In this document: positions 1 through 7,418 of the stretch, in pieces | How the letters are laid out: each line of letters starts with the position of its first letter | Numbering within the stretch: position 1 is the stretch's first letter | Origin: Alkalibacillus almallahensis | Lineage (GTDB): Bacteria > Bacillota > Bacilli > Bacillales > Alkalibacillaceae | Reading direction: 5' to 3' | Length of the DNA: 64,000 nt | Assembly (NCBI RefSeq): GCF_011761495.1 | Contig: NZ_JAASRU010000004.1 | Coordinates: forward strand, 62,001-126,000 | Notes under the pieces: generated by a model | Seen by the model: only the letters and a program-made list of their open reading frames with translations | What the model was told of the DNA's origin: nothing | Databases searched by the model: none | Position numbers and translations under genes: made by a program

Positions 1-1
1 G

Positions 2-160
2 AAGCTCCATGTTCCTTATAAAGGTGCCCTACAGGATACTTTACAAAGCATGACGGAAGATTTGCAGTCAGCAATCTCTTATGCGGGTGGCACAACGCTA
101 GAAGCACTAAGAACAGTGGATTATGTCATGGTTAAAAATACGATTCGTAACGGTGATTAA
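2..160 (+). CDS. guaC: GMP reductase, C-terminal end (partial)
   Basis: Open from the left edge of the window; only the last 52 residues are present. GMP reductase converts GMP to IMP with NADPH in purine salvage. The visible tail, with the SYAGG motif and a VDYVMVKN stretch close to the end, resembles the C-terminus of the Bacillus-type GuaC (IMPDH/GMPR TIM barrel) as I remember it. IMP dehydrogenase is the main alternative but its C-terminus differs. No terminator hairpin separates it from the next gene; a promoter follows within 5 nt of the stop. Confidence 0.7.
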   Translation, partial: KLHVPYKGALQDTLQSMTEDLQSAISYAGGTTLEALRTVDYVMVKNTIRNGD

Positions 161-163
161 CTT

Positions 164-210
164 TTGACAGCGACTTAGTCGTATCGGTTATACTATAAAT
201 CATAGTATAA
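164..210 (+). promoter_or_regulatory. Promoter with palindromic operator over the -10 region
   Basis: TTGACA at 164-169 and TATACT at 189-194 (19-bp spacer). A perfect inverted repeat, TTATACTAT at 188-196 and ATAGTATAA at 202-210 with a 5-nt spacer, covers the -10 and the likely start site, 19 nt before the ATG at 230. This is the geometry of a repressor operator. I cannot assign the regulator. Confidence 0.5.
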
Positions 211-229
211 CGACAACGAGGTGAAACAA

Positions 230-1378
230 ATGACCAAACAATCATTCCATACACAAATCGTGCATCAAAAAATTAATCAATCTGAAGCAACGAGTTCTAA
301 AACAACACCAATCTATCAAACGTCAGCCTTTACGTTTCACGACCTTGATCATATCGAACAGTATTACGAGGGCGAGGTTCCTTATCTATATACACGTGAA
401 AACAATCCAAACACCGCGGAAGTAGGCCAAACCATTGCCCAGCTCGAACAAGCTCCAGCAGGCTTTGCATCCTCTTCTGGCATTTCGGCGATTATGGCAG
501 GGATTTTATCCGTCGTTCAAGCAGGCGAACACATTGTCGCGGCACAGGATCTATATGGCGGCACGCAACAATTAATTACAAAACAATTATCAAGCTTAGG
601 CATCGATTATACATTAGTCGACTTCAGCTCTTCTGAAGCTATTGAAAAAGCCATTCAATCGAACACAAAATTATTAATAACAGAATCCATTACAAATCCA
701 TTTCTACGAGTTGAAAATCTAAATACACTCGTAGAGATCGCGAAAAACCATCATCTCAAAACAATGGTCGACAACACATTCGCAACCCCATATCTATTAA
801 ATCCTTATACATGGGGAATTGATCTAGTCGTACATAGTGCCACAAAATACATTGGTGGCCATAGCGATGTGACATCAGGTGTCTTAGTAGGACATAACGA
901 TTTGATCGACCTTGCTAATAAAAAAGTTGTCGGGCTCGGCATGAATCTAAGTCCATTTGAAGCATGGTTAACAGAACGCGGGGCGAAAACACTGGCTTTA
1001 CGCATGCGTGAGCAATCTGCCAACGCTCAACAAGTGGCGATGCATCTCGAGGAAAATGATAGCGTGAAACAAGTCTTTTATCCTGAAAATGTTTCAAATC
1101 GTGGCAATGGTGCGATCGTCACGATTGAACTAGCTCACAACCTTGATGTTCCGACATTTTTTAAATCACTTGGATGGATTAAAATTGCACCAACATTAGC
1201 TGGTGTGGAAACGACTGTATCCTACCCGAGCAAAACTTCACACCGCGCCTTAACAGAAGAAGAACGCGAAAACCTTGGCATTAATGATTACGTCGTTCGT
1301 ATTTCAATCGGTATTGAAGAAGGCGATGATATCGTTAGTCAATTGAATGAAGCGATTGCGAACGCTACAACAACTTAA
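230..1378 (+). CDS. Cystathionine gamma-synthase/lyase family PLP enzyme
   Basis: A cytosolic Cys/Met-metabolism PLP enzyme, 382 residues, full length for the family (about 380). It carries the family hallmarks: PIYQTSAF near the N-terminus, YTRENNPN, the SSSGISA cofactor-phosphate region, DNTFATPY, and SATKY with the Schiff-base lysine at about residue 206. The family includes cystathionine gamma-synthase, gamma-lyase, beta-lyase and methionine gamma-lyase; sequence reading alone does not choose between them. The ATG at 230 is preferred over the GTG at 221 because GAGGTG directly upstream serves as its ribosome binding site. The gene has its own promoter with a palindrome over the -10, so it is probably controlled separately from guaC. 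A terminator follows at 1426. Confidence 0.85.
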   Translation: MTKQSFHTQIVHQKINQSEATSSKTTPIYQTSAFTFHDLDHIEQYYEGEVPYLYTRENNPNTAEVGQTIAQLEQAPAGFASSSGISAIMAGILSVVQAGEHIVAAQDLYGGTQQLITKQLSSLGIDYTLVDFSSSEAIEKAIQSNTKLLITESITNPFLRVENLNTLVEIAKNHHLKTMVDNTFATPYLLNPYTWGIDLVVHSATKYIGGHSDVTSGVLVGHNDLIDLANKKVVGLGMNLSPFEAWLTERGAKTLALRMREQSANAQQVAMHLEENDSVKQVFYPENVSNRGNGAIVTIELAHNLDVPTFFKSLGWIKIAPTLAGVETTVSYPSKTSHRALTEEERENLGINDYVVRISIGIEEGDDIVSQLNEAIANATTT

Positions 1379-1425
1379 GTATTAAGCCATTCATCTACTC
1401 GGCTTCGCTTTTTAAATAGCAAGCT

Positions 1426-1460
1426 AAAAACGCTCAGAAAATATTCTGAGCGTTTTTTTA
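1426..1460. terminator. Rho-independent terminator (bidirectional)
   Basis: Stem ACGCTCAGAA / TTCTGAGCGT with a short loop, flanked by A5 and T7, so it can work for the PLP-enzyme gene on the plus strand and the membrane-protein gene on the minus strand. Confidence 0.85.
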
Positions 1461-1531
1461 ATCATTAATTTCCGCATTTAATGACAGTACCCGTTACTTG
1501 AACAAGGCTTCTTCTAGTATTTCAATCACCC

Positions 1532-1984
1532 TTACAAATCATGTATTCTGATCATTTCTCCAATATTTAAGCCTAACCAAGCACCCATAAACGGAAAAGC
1601 ATCGATAGGAAAGTTAAAGATTGCAGTTTCATAATCCTCAACAAACGTTAAAACTGTAACAATGACACTTAACAGACTCATGAAAACAAGTTCGATTATT
1701 TTCCTTCTCCTCCAACGTTCCTCTCCTAATTGAGTTCTATCAAACTTCTGCACCCGCCTATTTGTCTTTGTACCAACAAACTTTCCTGTCGTTAGGATAT
1801 ACAAAGTGACAGCTAATACGATCCATGATAATAAACAAATCATTCCATGAAGAACGAGTACATTTCCATTCTCGGCAAAATAACCGATCAGCACGAACAA
1901 CAACAGCATCAAAAGATTGAATTGGATTAATTGCTTCGTTTTTAATTGTTTAACTTCTTCTATATCCCAATCTGTTTCCTCCAT
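1532..1984 (-). CDS. Hypothetical four-helix membrane protein
   Basis: 150 residues. A short charged cytoplasmic N-terminus is followed by two hydrophobic helices (about 23-40 and 46-68), a basic cytoplasmic loop containing a QLGEERWRRRKI motif (about 85-96), and two more hydrophobic stretches ending the protein. I do not recognise a named family. It is visibly related to the protein at 24918-25499, which has LKQMRTKQ near its start and KLGDEWEKQRKI in the corresponding loop. The start is preceded by AAAGGGGGG. Function unknown. Confidence 0.65.
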   Translation of the reverse strand: MEETDWDIEEVKQLKTKQLIQFNLLMLLLFVLIGYFAENGNVLVLHGMICLLSWIVLAVTLYILTTGKFVGTKTNRRVQKFDRTQLGEERWRRRKIIELVFMSLLSVIVTVLTFVEDYETAIFNFPIDAFPFMGAWLGLNIGEMIRIHDL

Positions 1985-2145
1985 TTTATCCCCCCTTTCT
2001 TCAACTCAATAACTTTTTTGAACATAACTAGTCCGCTAGTTTAAGAACATACTTTCACAATTTTAACATAATTTTCTTTTATCAAAGATTATAAAATGAT
2101 TACATGAGGTCATATCTGTTTCACTATCTCCACGATATTTATCTC

Positions 2146-2304
2146 ATAACTTGGTAGAAGTCGTGACGCTAAGCAGCACATTGATAAACAACGAAATATT
2201 TGGCATTAATGTTTTGTATTACAAGTTGATATAGATATAATGTAAATATATTCTAAATAACAAGTTATTTCTGTTTTATTTATATACTTGGTATTGCAAG
2301 TTAT
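2146..2304. promoter_or_regulatory. Candidate promoter with repeated CAAGTTAT words
   Basis: This lies in the 438-bp AT-rich gap 1985-2422. ATAACTTG occurs near 2146-2153 and its complement CAAGTTAT at 2261-2268 and 2297-2304, with a related CAAGTTGAT at 2222-2230. The copy at 2256-2269 is nearly palindromic (AATAAC, AA, GTTATT), and 2284-2305 reads TATACTTG...CAAGTTATA. A TATAAT at 2236-2241 with TTGTAT at 2214-2219 (16-bp spacer) makes a plausible promoter among the repeats. The pattern suggests several binding sites for one regulator of the downstream membrane protein. Confidence 0.35.
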
Positions 2305-2422
2305 AGCCTGAAAAGCGAAAGAGTGTGTTAGAAAATTTCTAATTCTTAAAGGTCATTTATTGAGCGATGGGAACAGTTAAATTGCAGTGTAAACAAAATG
2401 ATTAAAGGAAAGGAATGAAAGC

Positions 2423-3040
2423 ATGATCTCAAAAGAAGGCGAACGTTTCATAGCTGATATGCGTCATTATTTAACTTCGAAAGGAAAGACCGATGCAGAA
2501 ATCGAGGGATTATTGGAAACGGCAAAGGGGCATTTAATCGAGGGTGAAAAAGAAGGCAAATCAGTTGAAGATATTTTCGGCAAATCACCTGAAGCATATG
2601 CTAAAGCACTCGATTCTGTCATGACCGTATCAACAAAAGAAGATACCAAGCATTTAATAAATTTTATTATAGTCATATTTTCAGCAGTCTTTATTAACAA
2701 TCTTTTAAATGCTCCACTTAATGTATCACTTTTAGAATTAATTGGCTTCCCCTCTATGTTCATTTTGTGGATTTTAGCTATTTTTCTTGGTTTAAGAGTT
2801 AAACTTTCAAAATCAGATATAATGAATTGGATTTCTATTTTTCTACTTGCGATGGTGCCAAGTTCTGTGACAGTGGGCGTTATGTATTTTAGAAATTTTT
2901 ATGACCCTACGATATTCACATTAGACGGAGCGCCAAGGTATATATTAGCTGCTATTGTCGCCATCCCCATGCTTATGAGTGTTTTCAGCTTGATTAAATA
3001 CTATCGAAATTTGAATCTAACCATTAAAAAGCGCTCATAA
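2423..3040 (+). CDS. HAAS-domain (DUF1700-like) membrane protein
   Basis: 205 residues. Residues 1-75 are soluble and alpha-helical (MISKEGERFI..., YLTSKGKTDAEI, EGEKEGKSVEDIFG, PEAYAKAL), the pattern of HAAS/DUF1700-type domains that in Firmicutes often sit in proteins encoded beside PadR regulators. The rest is membrane, with about four hydrophobic segments (80-98, 105-122, 133-155, 170-190) and a basic tail. The ribosome binding site is GGAATGA. No padR gene is next to it here. The stop codon is inside the hairpin at 3029-3056. Function unknown. Confidence 0.6.
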   Translation: MISKEGERFIADMRHYLTSKGKTDAEIEGLLETAKGHLIEGEKEGKSVEDIFGKSPEAYAKALDSVMTVSTKEDTKHLINFIIVIFSAVFINNLLNAPLNVSLLELIGFPSMFILWILAIFLGLRVKLSKSDIMNWISIFLLAMVPSSVTVGVMYFRNFYDPTIFTLDGAPRYILAAIVAIPMLMSVFSLIKYYRNLNLTIKKRS

Positions 3041-3056
3041 AAGTATCTGAGCGCTT
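3029..3056. terminator. Hairpin overlapping the stop codon
   Basis: Perfect 9-bp stem AAGCGCTCA / TGAGCGCTT with a 10-nt loop; the TAA stop at 3038-3040 lies at the loop start. No T run follows, so it is a weak terminator or an mRNA-end stabiliser. Confidence 0.5.
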
Positions 3057-3114
3057 AAGGTTACTATTTATTAGGTTATTTCTACTAAATGTGATTGAGC
3101 CCAAAGCATTCCTT

Positions 3115-3888
3115 TTATATCAAGTCCATTTTCTTCAATCCTTGCTCAATGCCATCTTGATCAGCATCTGGCGTTATATATGATGCGGTTTCTTTCGCAC
3201 GGTCGTGACCGTCTTCCATGGCAAAACTGTGCTTGAATTGCGCTAACATTTCTAGGTCATTCAAGGAATCACCAAAAACAACGACGCGGTCTTCTGGTAA
3301 TTCAACTTGCTTTAGCACATGTTGAATCCCTTCTGCTTTTGATCCGCCTTGAGGTATCACGTCGACTGAATAAGGGTGCCAACGGAGAAAATCAAACTCA
3401 GGGTATGCCGCTTCATACTCTTGCTCTTCCCCGGCTTTACAAAACAGTAACCCTTGATAAATATCACGTTCTTTATACGTAGGATCGTAATCAGCTATTT
3501 GTCCGAGTTTCAATGTCGCAATCGCCTCAGACACATAACTACTCGATTGAACATTGGCTTTCATATCTTCTTGGTCGAGGTAAACTATTGGATGATCGTT
3601 AGTATTTGCTTGGTTCACCATACGTTCTAAACTCTCAGGTTTAAGTGGATTGCGGTAAATTGAGTCACCATCTAATACTACATATTGCCCGTTAAAACTA
3701 ATATATGTATCAATATTTAATTGCTTTCTTACATGTTCATACATAAACGGAGCACGTCCAGTTGCAATCGCGACGATGTGCCCATTATCCTTTAACATTT
3801 GGACCGCTTGTCGTGCTGATTCAGGTACACTTTTAGACCGATCAAGCAATGTCCCATCTAAGTCAAAAAAGACGATGTGTTGGTCCAT
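3115..3888 (-). CDS. Cof-type HAD-IIB phosphatase
   Basis: 257 residues, usual length for Cof/YidA-like HAD hydrolases, which dephosphorylate small phosphorylated metabolites in the cytosol. HAD motif I is DLDGTLLD (residues 9-16, nucleophile Asp), motif II is AIATGRAP (Thr), and motifs III/IV are KAEGIQ (Lys) and VVFGDSLNDLEML (acidic pair). A C2-type cap lies between motifs II and III. AGGAGGG lies 7 nt before the ATG. It stands alone between convergent and divergent neighbours, so the substrate cannot be inferred from context. Confidence 0.88.
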   Translation of the reverse strand: MDQHIVFFDLDGTLLDRSKSVPESARQAVQMLKDNGHIVAIATGRAPFMYEHVRKQLNIDTYISFNGQYVVLDGDSIYRNPLKPESLERMVNQANTNDHPIVYLDQEDMKANVQSSSYVSEAIATLKLGQIADYDPTYKERDIYQGLLFCKAGEEQEYEAAYPEFDFLRWHPYSVDVIPQGGSKAEGIQHVLKQVELPEDRVVVFGDSLNDLEMLAQFKHSFAMEDGHDRAKETASYITPDADQDGIEQGLKKMDLI

Positions 3889-4070
3889 CTAACTCCCTCC
3901 TATTTCCTTAACTGTCATCTAATCATTCAAATTTTAACATATTTCATTTATTCTATGCTCGCTTGTCATAAAAGCGTTAAGTTTTCGGGTAAATAACTTG
4001 TTTTAGTACGGGAACTTTGGTACAGTAAAATTACAACTTAAACGTTCTTATTTTAAACGAATTTAAAGTA

Positions 4071-4252
4071 AGGATAGAGGCGCAAACACCATAAGTACTT
4101 ATGTTGAGGAGAGTGAGCTCTTGCGATGCATGAGGAAAGGGGGATTTGCCGAAGCTTGATGATCCTCACAATCATGAAGCTGGTTCTGCATTAAAGAAGT
4201 GCAGGGCTGTCATATAGGCGACTATATGGAGGGCTATCTGACTTAGGACATT
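4071..4252 (+). ncRNA. Lysine riboswitch (L box)
   Basis: The leader carries the conserved lysine-riboswitch blocks in order: AGAGGCGC, a GAGGAAAG followed by GGGGGATTTGCCGAAG block, GGTTCTGCATT paired with AGTGCAGGGCTGTC, and GGAGGGCTATCTGACTT. It ends just before an intrinsic terminator and sits directly upstream of dapA, a lysine-biosynthesis gene. The known mechanism is that lysine binding favours termination, so dapA should be switched off when lysine is plentiful. Confidence 0.93.
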
Positions 4253-4262
4253 TTGACGTTCT

Positions 4263-4303
4263 AAAGCAACAACGGGCCTAGTCGCTACGTTGTTGCTTTT
4301 TTG
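4263..4303 (+). terminator. Terminator of the lysine riboswitch
   Basis: Stem AAAGCAACAACG / CGTTGTTGCTTT followed by a T run, immediately 3' of the riboswitch aptamer and about 55 nt before the dapA start: the expression platform. Confidence 0.9.
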
Positions 4304-4356
4304 GTCCTCCACACCTAGAAGGACAGTAAAAATATTAACAAAAGGTGTGTGATTAG

Positions 4357-5247
4357 ATGAATTTCGGACAAGTATTAACAGCTATGGTAACCCCATTTGA
4401 TCAACATGGTGATGTTGATTTTGATGCAACACGTACACTCATTAATTATTTATTAAACAATGGCACGGACGGCTTAGTCGTAGCCGGTACGACAGGTGAA
4501 TCGCCGACATTAACACATGAAGAGAAACTACAGCTCTTCCGTTTTGTAACAGAAGAAGTCAATGGTCGCGTTCCCGTCATTGCCAATACAGGTTCTAATA
4601 ATACGCGTGCTTCTATCCAGTTATCACAAGAAGCTGAATCCATTGGTGTCGATGCAGTCATGCTCGTAACACCTTACTACAACAAACCTTCTCAAGAAGG
4701 GATGTTCCAACACTTCAGCACAATCGCTGAAAGCATTGAAACACCTGTGATGCTTTATAATATCCCAGGACGTAGTGCCGTTGGAATGACGGCTGATACA
4801 ATTGTGCGCTTATCGCAAGTTGATAACATTGTTTCTATTAAAGAAGCGAGTGGTGATCTTGATCAAGTCACAACGATCATTAATCAAACTAGTGATGATT
4901 TCACACTTTATACAGGTGAGGACAGCCAAACACTGCCTACATTCGCAGTTGGAGGTATTGGTGTTGTATCTGTTTCATCGCATATTCTCGGCAATGAAAT
5001 GCAAGATATGTTAAACGCACATCGAAATGGCGACACAGCTTATGCTGCTAGAATGCATGGGTATGTGATGCCATTTATGAACGCGATGTTCTCGGCACCA
5101 AGTCCAACTCCGGTCAAAGAAGCACTTAATCAAGTAGGAGTTCCAGTCGGAAGCGTCCGTCTCCCTCTTATTCCATTGAATGATACGGAACGCGCTGCTT
5201 TAACCCCGATGATCCAGAGTTATACAACAAGCCAAGACGTTGGCTAA
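4357..5247 (+). CDS. dapA: 4-hydroxy-tetrahydrodipicolinate synthase
   Basis: Condenses pyruvate with aspartate semialdehyde in the lysine/diaminopimelate pathway. 296 residues, typical length. Class I aldolase barrel with the catalytic set visible: TTGES near residue 45, Tyr134 in LYNIPGR, and the Schiff-base Lys162 in IKEASGD. YYNKP and SPTPVKEAL near the C-terminus also fit DapA rather than N-acetylneuraminate lyase. The lysine riboswitch upstream settles the pathway. It is monocistronic here, with a terminator at 5253, instead of being in an asd-dapG-dapA operon as in B. subtilis, so a second dapA elsewhere in the genome is possible. Confidence 0.95.
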   Translation: MNFGQVLTAMVTPFDQHGDVDFDATRTLINYLLNNGTDGLVVAGTTGESPTLTHEEKLQLFRFVTEEVNGRVPVIANTGSNNTRASIQLSQEAESIGVDAVMLVTPYYNKPSQEGMFQHFSTIAESIETPVMLYNIPGRSAVGMTADTIVRLSQVDNIVSIKEASGDLDQVTTIINQTSDDFTLYTGEDSQTLPTFAVGGIGVVSVSSHILGNEMQDMLNAHRNGDTAYAARMHGYVMPFMNAMFSAPSPTPVKEALNQVGVPVGSVRLPLIPLNDTERAALTPMIQSYTTSQDVG

Positions 5248-5252
5248 TATAA

Positions 5253-5294
5253 TAGACCAGCTGAAGTTTAAACTTTAGCTGGTCTACTTTTTTG
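5253..5294 (+). terminator. Terminator after dapA
   Basis: Long stem TAGACCAGCTGAAG / CTTTAGCTGGTCTA followed by T7. Confidence 0.88.
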
Positions 5295-5340
5295 TTTATT
5301 GTTAAACTAATATAAAATTGTTGCCGCTAGGAGGATCACT

Positions 5341-5766
5341 TTGGTTGTCACATATATTCTTATCGCAATAGCTATTTTCATCGTTTTAACCGAAACGGTA
5401 AAAATGATTGTGCGTCGAACTTTAGGTGTTTCTAAAAGAAAAATAAAACCGTTTCGACCTTATCGAATAAATGACAGGCACGGATCAATCATTATATGGA
5501 TACGGTTAACAGCTGCTTTTATAGGTTTGTTTGTGTTTCCGTTAGCTAGTCTACTCTCAAATATACATTTTTTATATTATTTCATCAGTTTAATTGTAAC
5601 TTATAGTATTATCGAATTACTTACAACAGCTCATTTCGAATATTGGCACTCTAACACGCCACGACGAGCATTCGTTACATTAAGTGAAGCTGGCATGATA
5701 TTATTAGCTGGCATTTTGTTCTTTGTTTTCAATGTCCCTGAATCACTTGCAGAGTATAAGGATTAA
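5341..5766 (+). CDS. Small membrane protein (possibly DUF4181-like)
   Basis: 141 residues with a TTG start at 5341, placed 6 nt after a perfect AGGAGG. Four hydrophobic segments (about 3-20, 48-68, 74-92, 115-132) are separated by a basic loop (RRTLGVSKRKIKPF) and an ND..HG motif. The N-terminal helix, basic loop and N-x-x-H motif recall DUF4181 proteins of bacilli, but I am not certain. Its 3' end is 20 bp from the end of the convergent GGDEF gene. Function unknown. Confidence 0.6.
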   Translation: MVVTYILIAIAIFIVLTETVKMIVRRTLGVSKRKIKPFRPYRINDRHGSIIIWIRLTAAFIGLFVFPLASLLSNIHFLYYFISLIVTYSIIELLTTAHFEYWHSNTPRRAFVTLSEAGMILLAGILFFVFNVPESLAEYKD

Positions 5767-5786
5767 CGATCCATTAATGGGTGAAT

Positions 5787-7232
5787 TTAATAATTGTTTT
5801 TGCCGTCTCGTTTAACTTGATACATAGCCGTGTCAGCTAGTTGCAACAATAAGTCGCTATATTCACCGTCTTCCGGGTAGATACTCACTCCCATACTAGG
5901 GGTTACTTGAACTTCAGTTTCCCCTAAATCAAATGGAGCTCCAAAACGATGCATCATCTCATCTGCTAATTTGTCCCCATCATCTTCCAATTGAGGCACC
6001 AAAACAATAAATTCATCGCCGCCTAATCGGTATAAAATCCCTTTATCTTCTATAACTTGAGCTAATCGACCAGCGACTTGCTGTAATAAAGCATCACCAA
6101 TTGAGTGACCGAAATCGTCATTAACTGGCTTGAAATTATCTAAGTCGACCATGATTAAAGCTACGCGTTCACCTTTTTGTTCTGCACTTTTCATAACTCG
6201 AGTAAGATCTTCATTAAACTTCGAGCGATTCAACAGCCCAGTTAGATCATCATGATAAGCTAGATACTGATATTGTGCCACTAGTTTTAAGTTTTGTCGG
6301 ATTAAAAAGATATTCCGGACAACTGTGATAACAAGAATAAAGGCTAGACCTAAACTTAAACTATTGATTTCCCACCCATAACTATGAAAAACAAATGTCA
6401 TCAGAATAAAGATGACAATATATGATAGAATCTCTTGTCGTAACGAGAATTGATGCCCATGCTGCGATAAGTGAACGCCTTCATGGTCACGAGCGTAAAA
6501 TCCAGAAACACCGATCAAAACAACTCCCAATAACCACAACGGTTGAATATAAGCAGTCTCTATCAAACCTTCTATTGTCACAAAATAAAAATAAAGTAAA
6601 TCCCCTAAGATCAGTATCATCAATCCGAACATACTATACCACTTCACATTTTCCGTTAACCAAGTCAAATTAAGTAATATAAAAACCGTAACCAGAATGC
6701 TCAAATCTAAAAGCGGATAAATGATCTCAATACTATCAAACCCAATTGACTGCTGGCTCAAATCAAATAGAGGCATTATAATAAAATGCAAGCCCAATGC
6801 TAAAACAAACGTCAAGAATACTAAGATGTTAAAGACGAACTGTTGACTTGTGTAATAACTTGTTAGAATTAACAATTTATAAATCAATGCGATAAAAAAG
6901 ACTAAATAACTAAACGCCCATAACCAATTAGTTGCGAGTGTGAATTGGTCAGTTGACTGTACGGTGAAACTGATTACGTCATAAAGGTTAGTTAAACCAA
7001 AGAGCATCATACCAAGGCTTAATAATAACCAAAAATACCGATTTTGCGTGGTAAGCAACCAATATTGGCGAAATAACCAAAAAGACACACCTATTGCAGC
7101 AATTGCGACGCTTATTGGCCCTACCATTTGTCTTACTGCTGATTCATTTGGTAAACCAGCAATTAAAAGAAAGTAGATCCCTATCCACACAATGCTACCC
7201 ATTAGAATTTTATGTTGTTTCAGCATGGTCAT
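5787..7232 (-). CDS. Membrane-bound diguanylate cyclase (GGDEF)
   Basis: 481 residues. Residues 1-310 are an integral-membrane sensor region with roughly nine hydrophobic helices. Residues about 325-481 form a GGDEF domain: DDLTGLLNR, DLDNFKPVND (metal ligand), and an intact RLGGDEF active site at 404-408, so it should make cyclic di-GMP. The inhibitory I-site (RxxD, four positions before RLGGDEF) is not present; those positions read E..G. No EAL domain. Monocistronic. The ligand sensed by the membrane region is unknown. Confidence 0.9.
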   Translation of the reverse strand: MTMLKQHKILMGSIVWIGIYFLLIAGLPNESAVRQMVGPISVAIAAIGVSFWLFRQYWLLTTQNRYFWLLLSLGMMLFGLTNLYDVISFTVQSTDQFTLATNWLWAFSYLVFFIALIYKLLILTSYYTSQQFVFNILVFLTFVLALGLHFIIMPLFDLSQQSIGFDSIEIIYPLLDLSILVTVFILLNLTWLTENVKWYSMFGLMILILGDLLYFYFVTIEGLIETAYIQPLWLLGVVLIGVSGFYARDHEGVHLSQHGHQFSLRQEILSYIVIFILMTFVFHSYGWEINSLSLGLAFILVITVVRNIFLIRQNLKLVAQYQYLAYHDDLTGLLNRSKFNEDLTRVMKSAEQKGERVALIMVDLDNFKPVNDDFGHSIGDALLQQVAGRLAQVIEDKGILYRLGGDEFIVLVPQLEDDGDKLADEMMHRFGAPFDLGETEVQVTPSMGVSIYPEDGEYSDLLLQLADTAMYQVKRDGKNNY

Positions 7233-7418
7233 CCCTCATTGTAATCGATTTCATCGCACTAAATTCATAGTCCTATTTTACTATAACAATAAAATTCAAA
7301 ATCCGCTAGTTATTTTTAAGGTGGTGATCTTTTTATCTTTGGATTCAATTCAACATTCAAGCCTCATATATGGTAGAATAGTTAAGATATGCATTATTTA
7401 ACCAAAGGATGAACACTT

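Noticed and set aside
221-1378. Start of the PLP-enzyme gene at GTG 221
   Set aside because: GAGGTG overlapping that GTG is the ribosome binding site for the ATG at 230.
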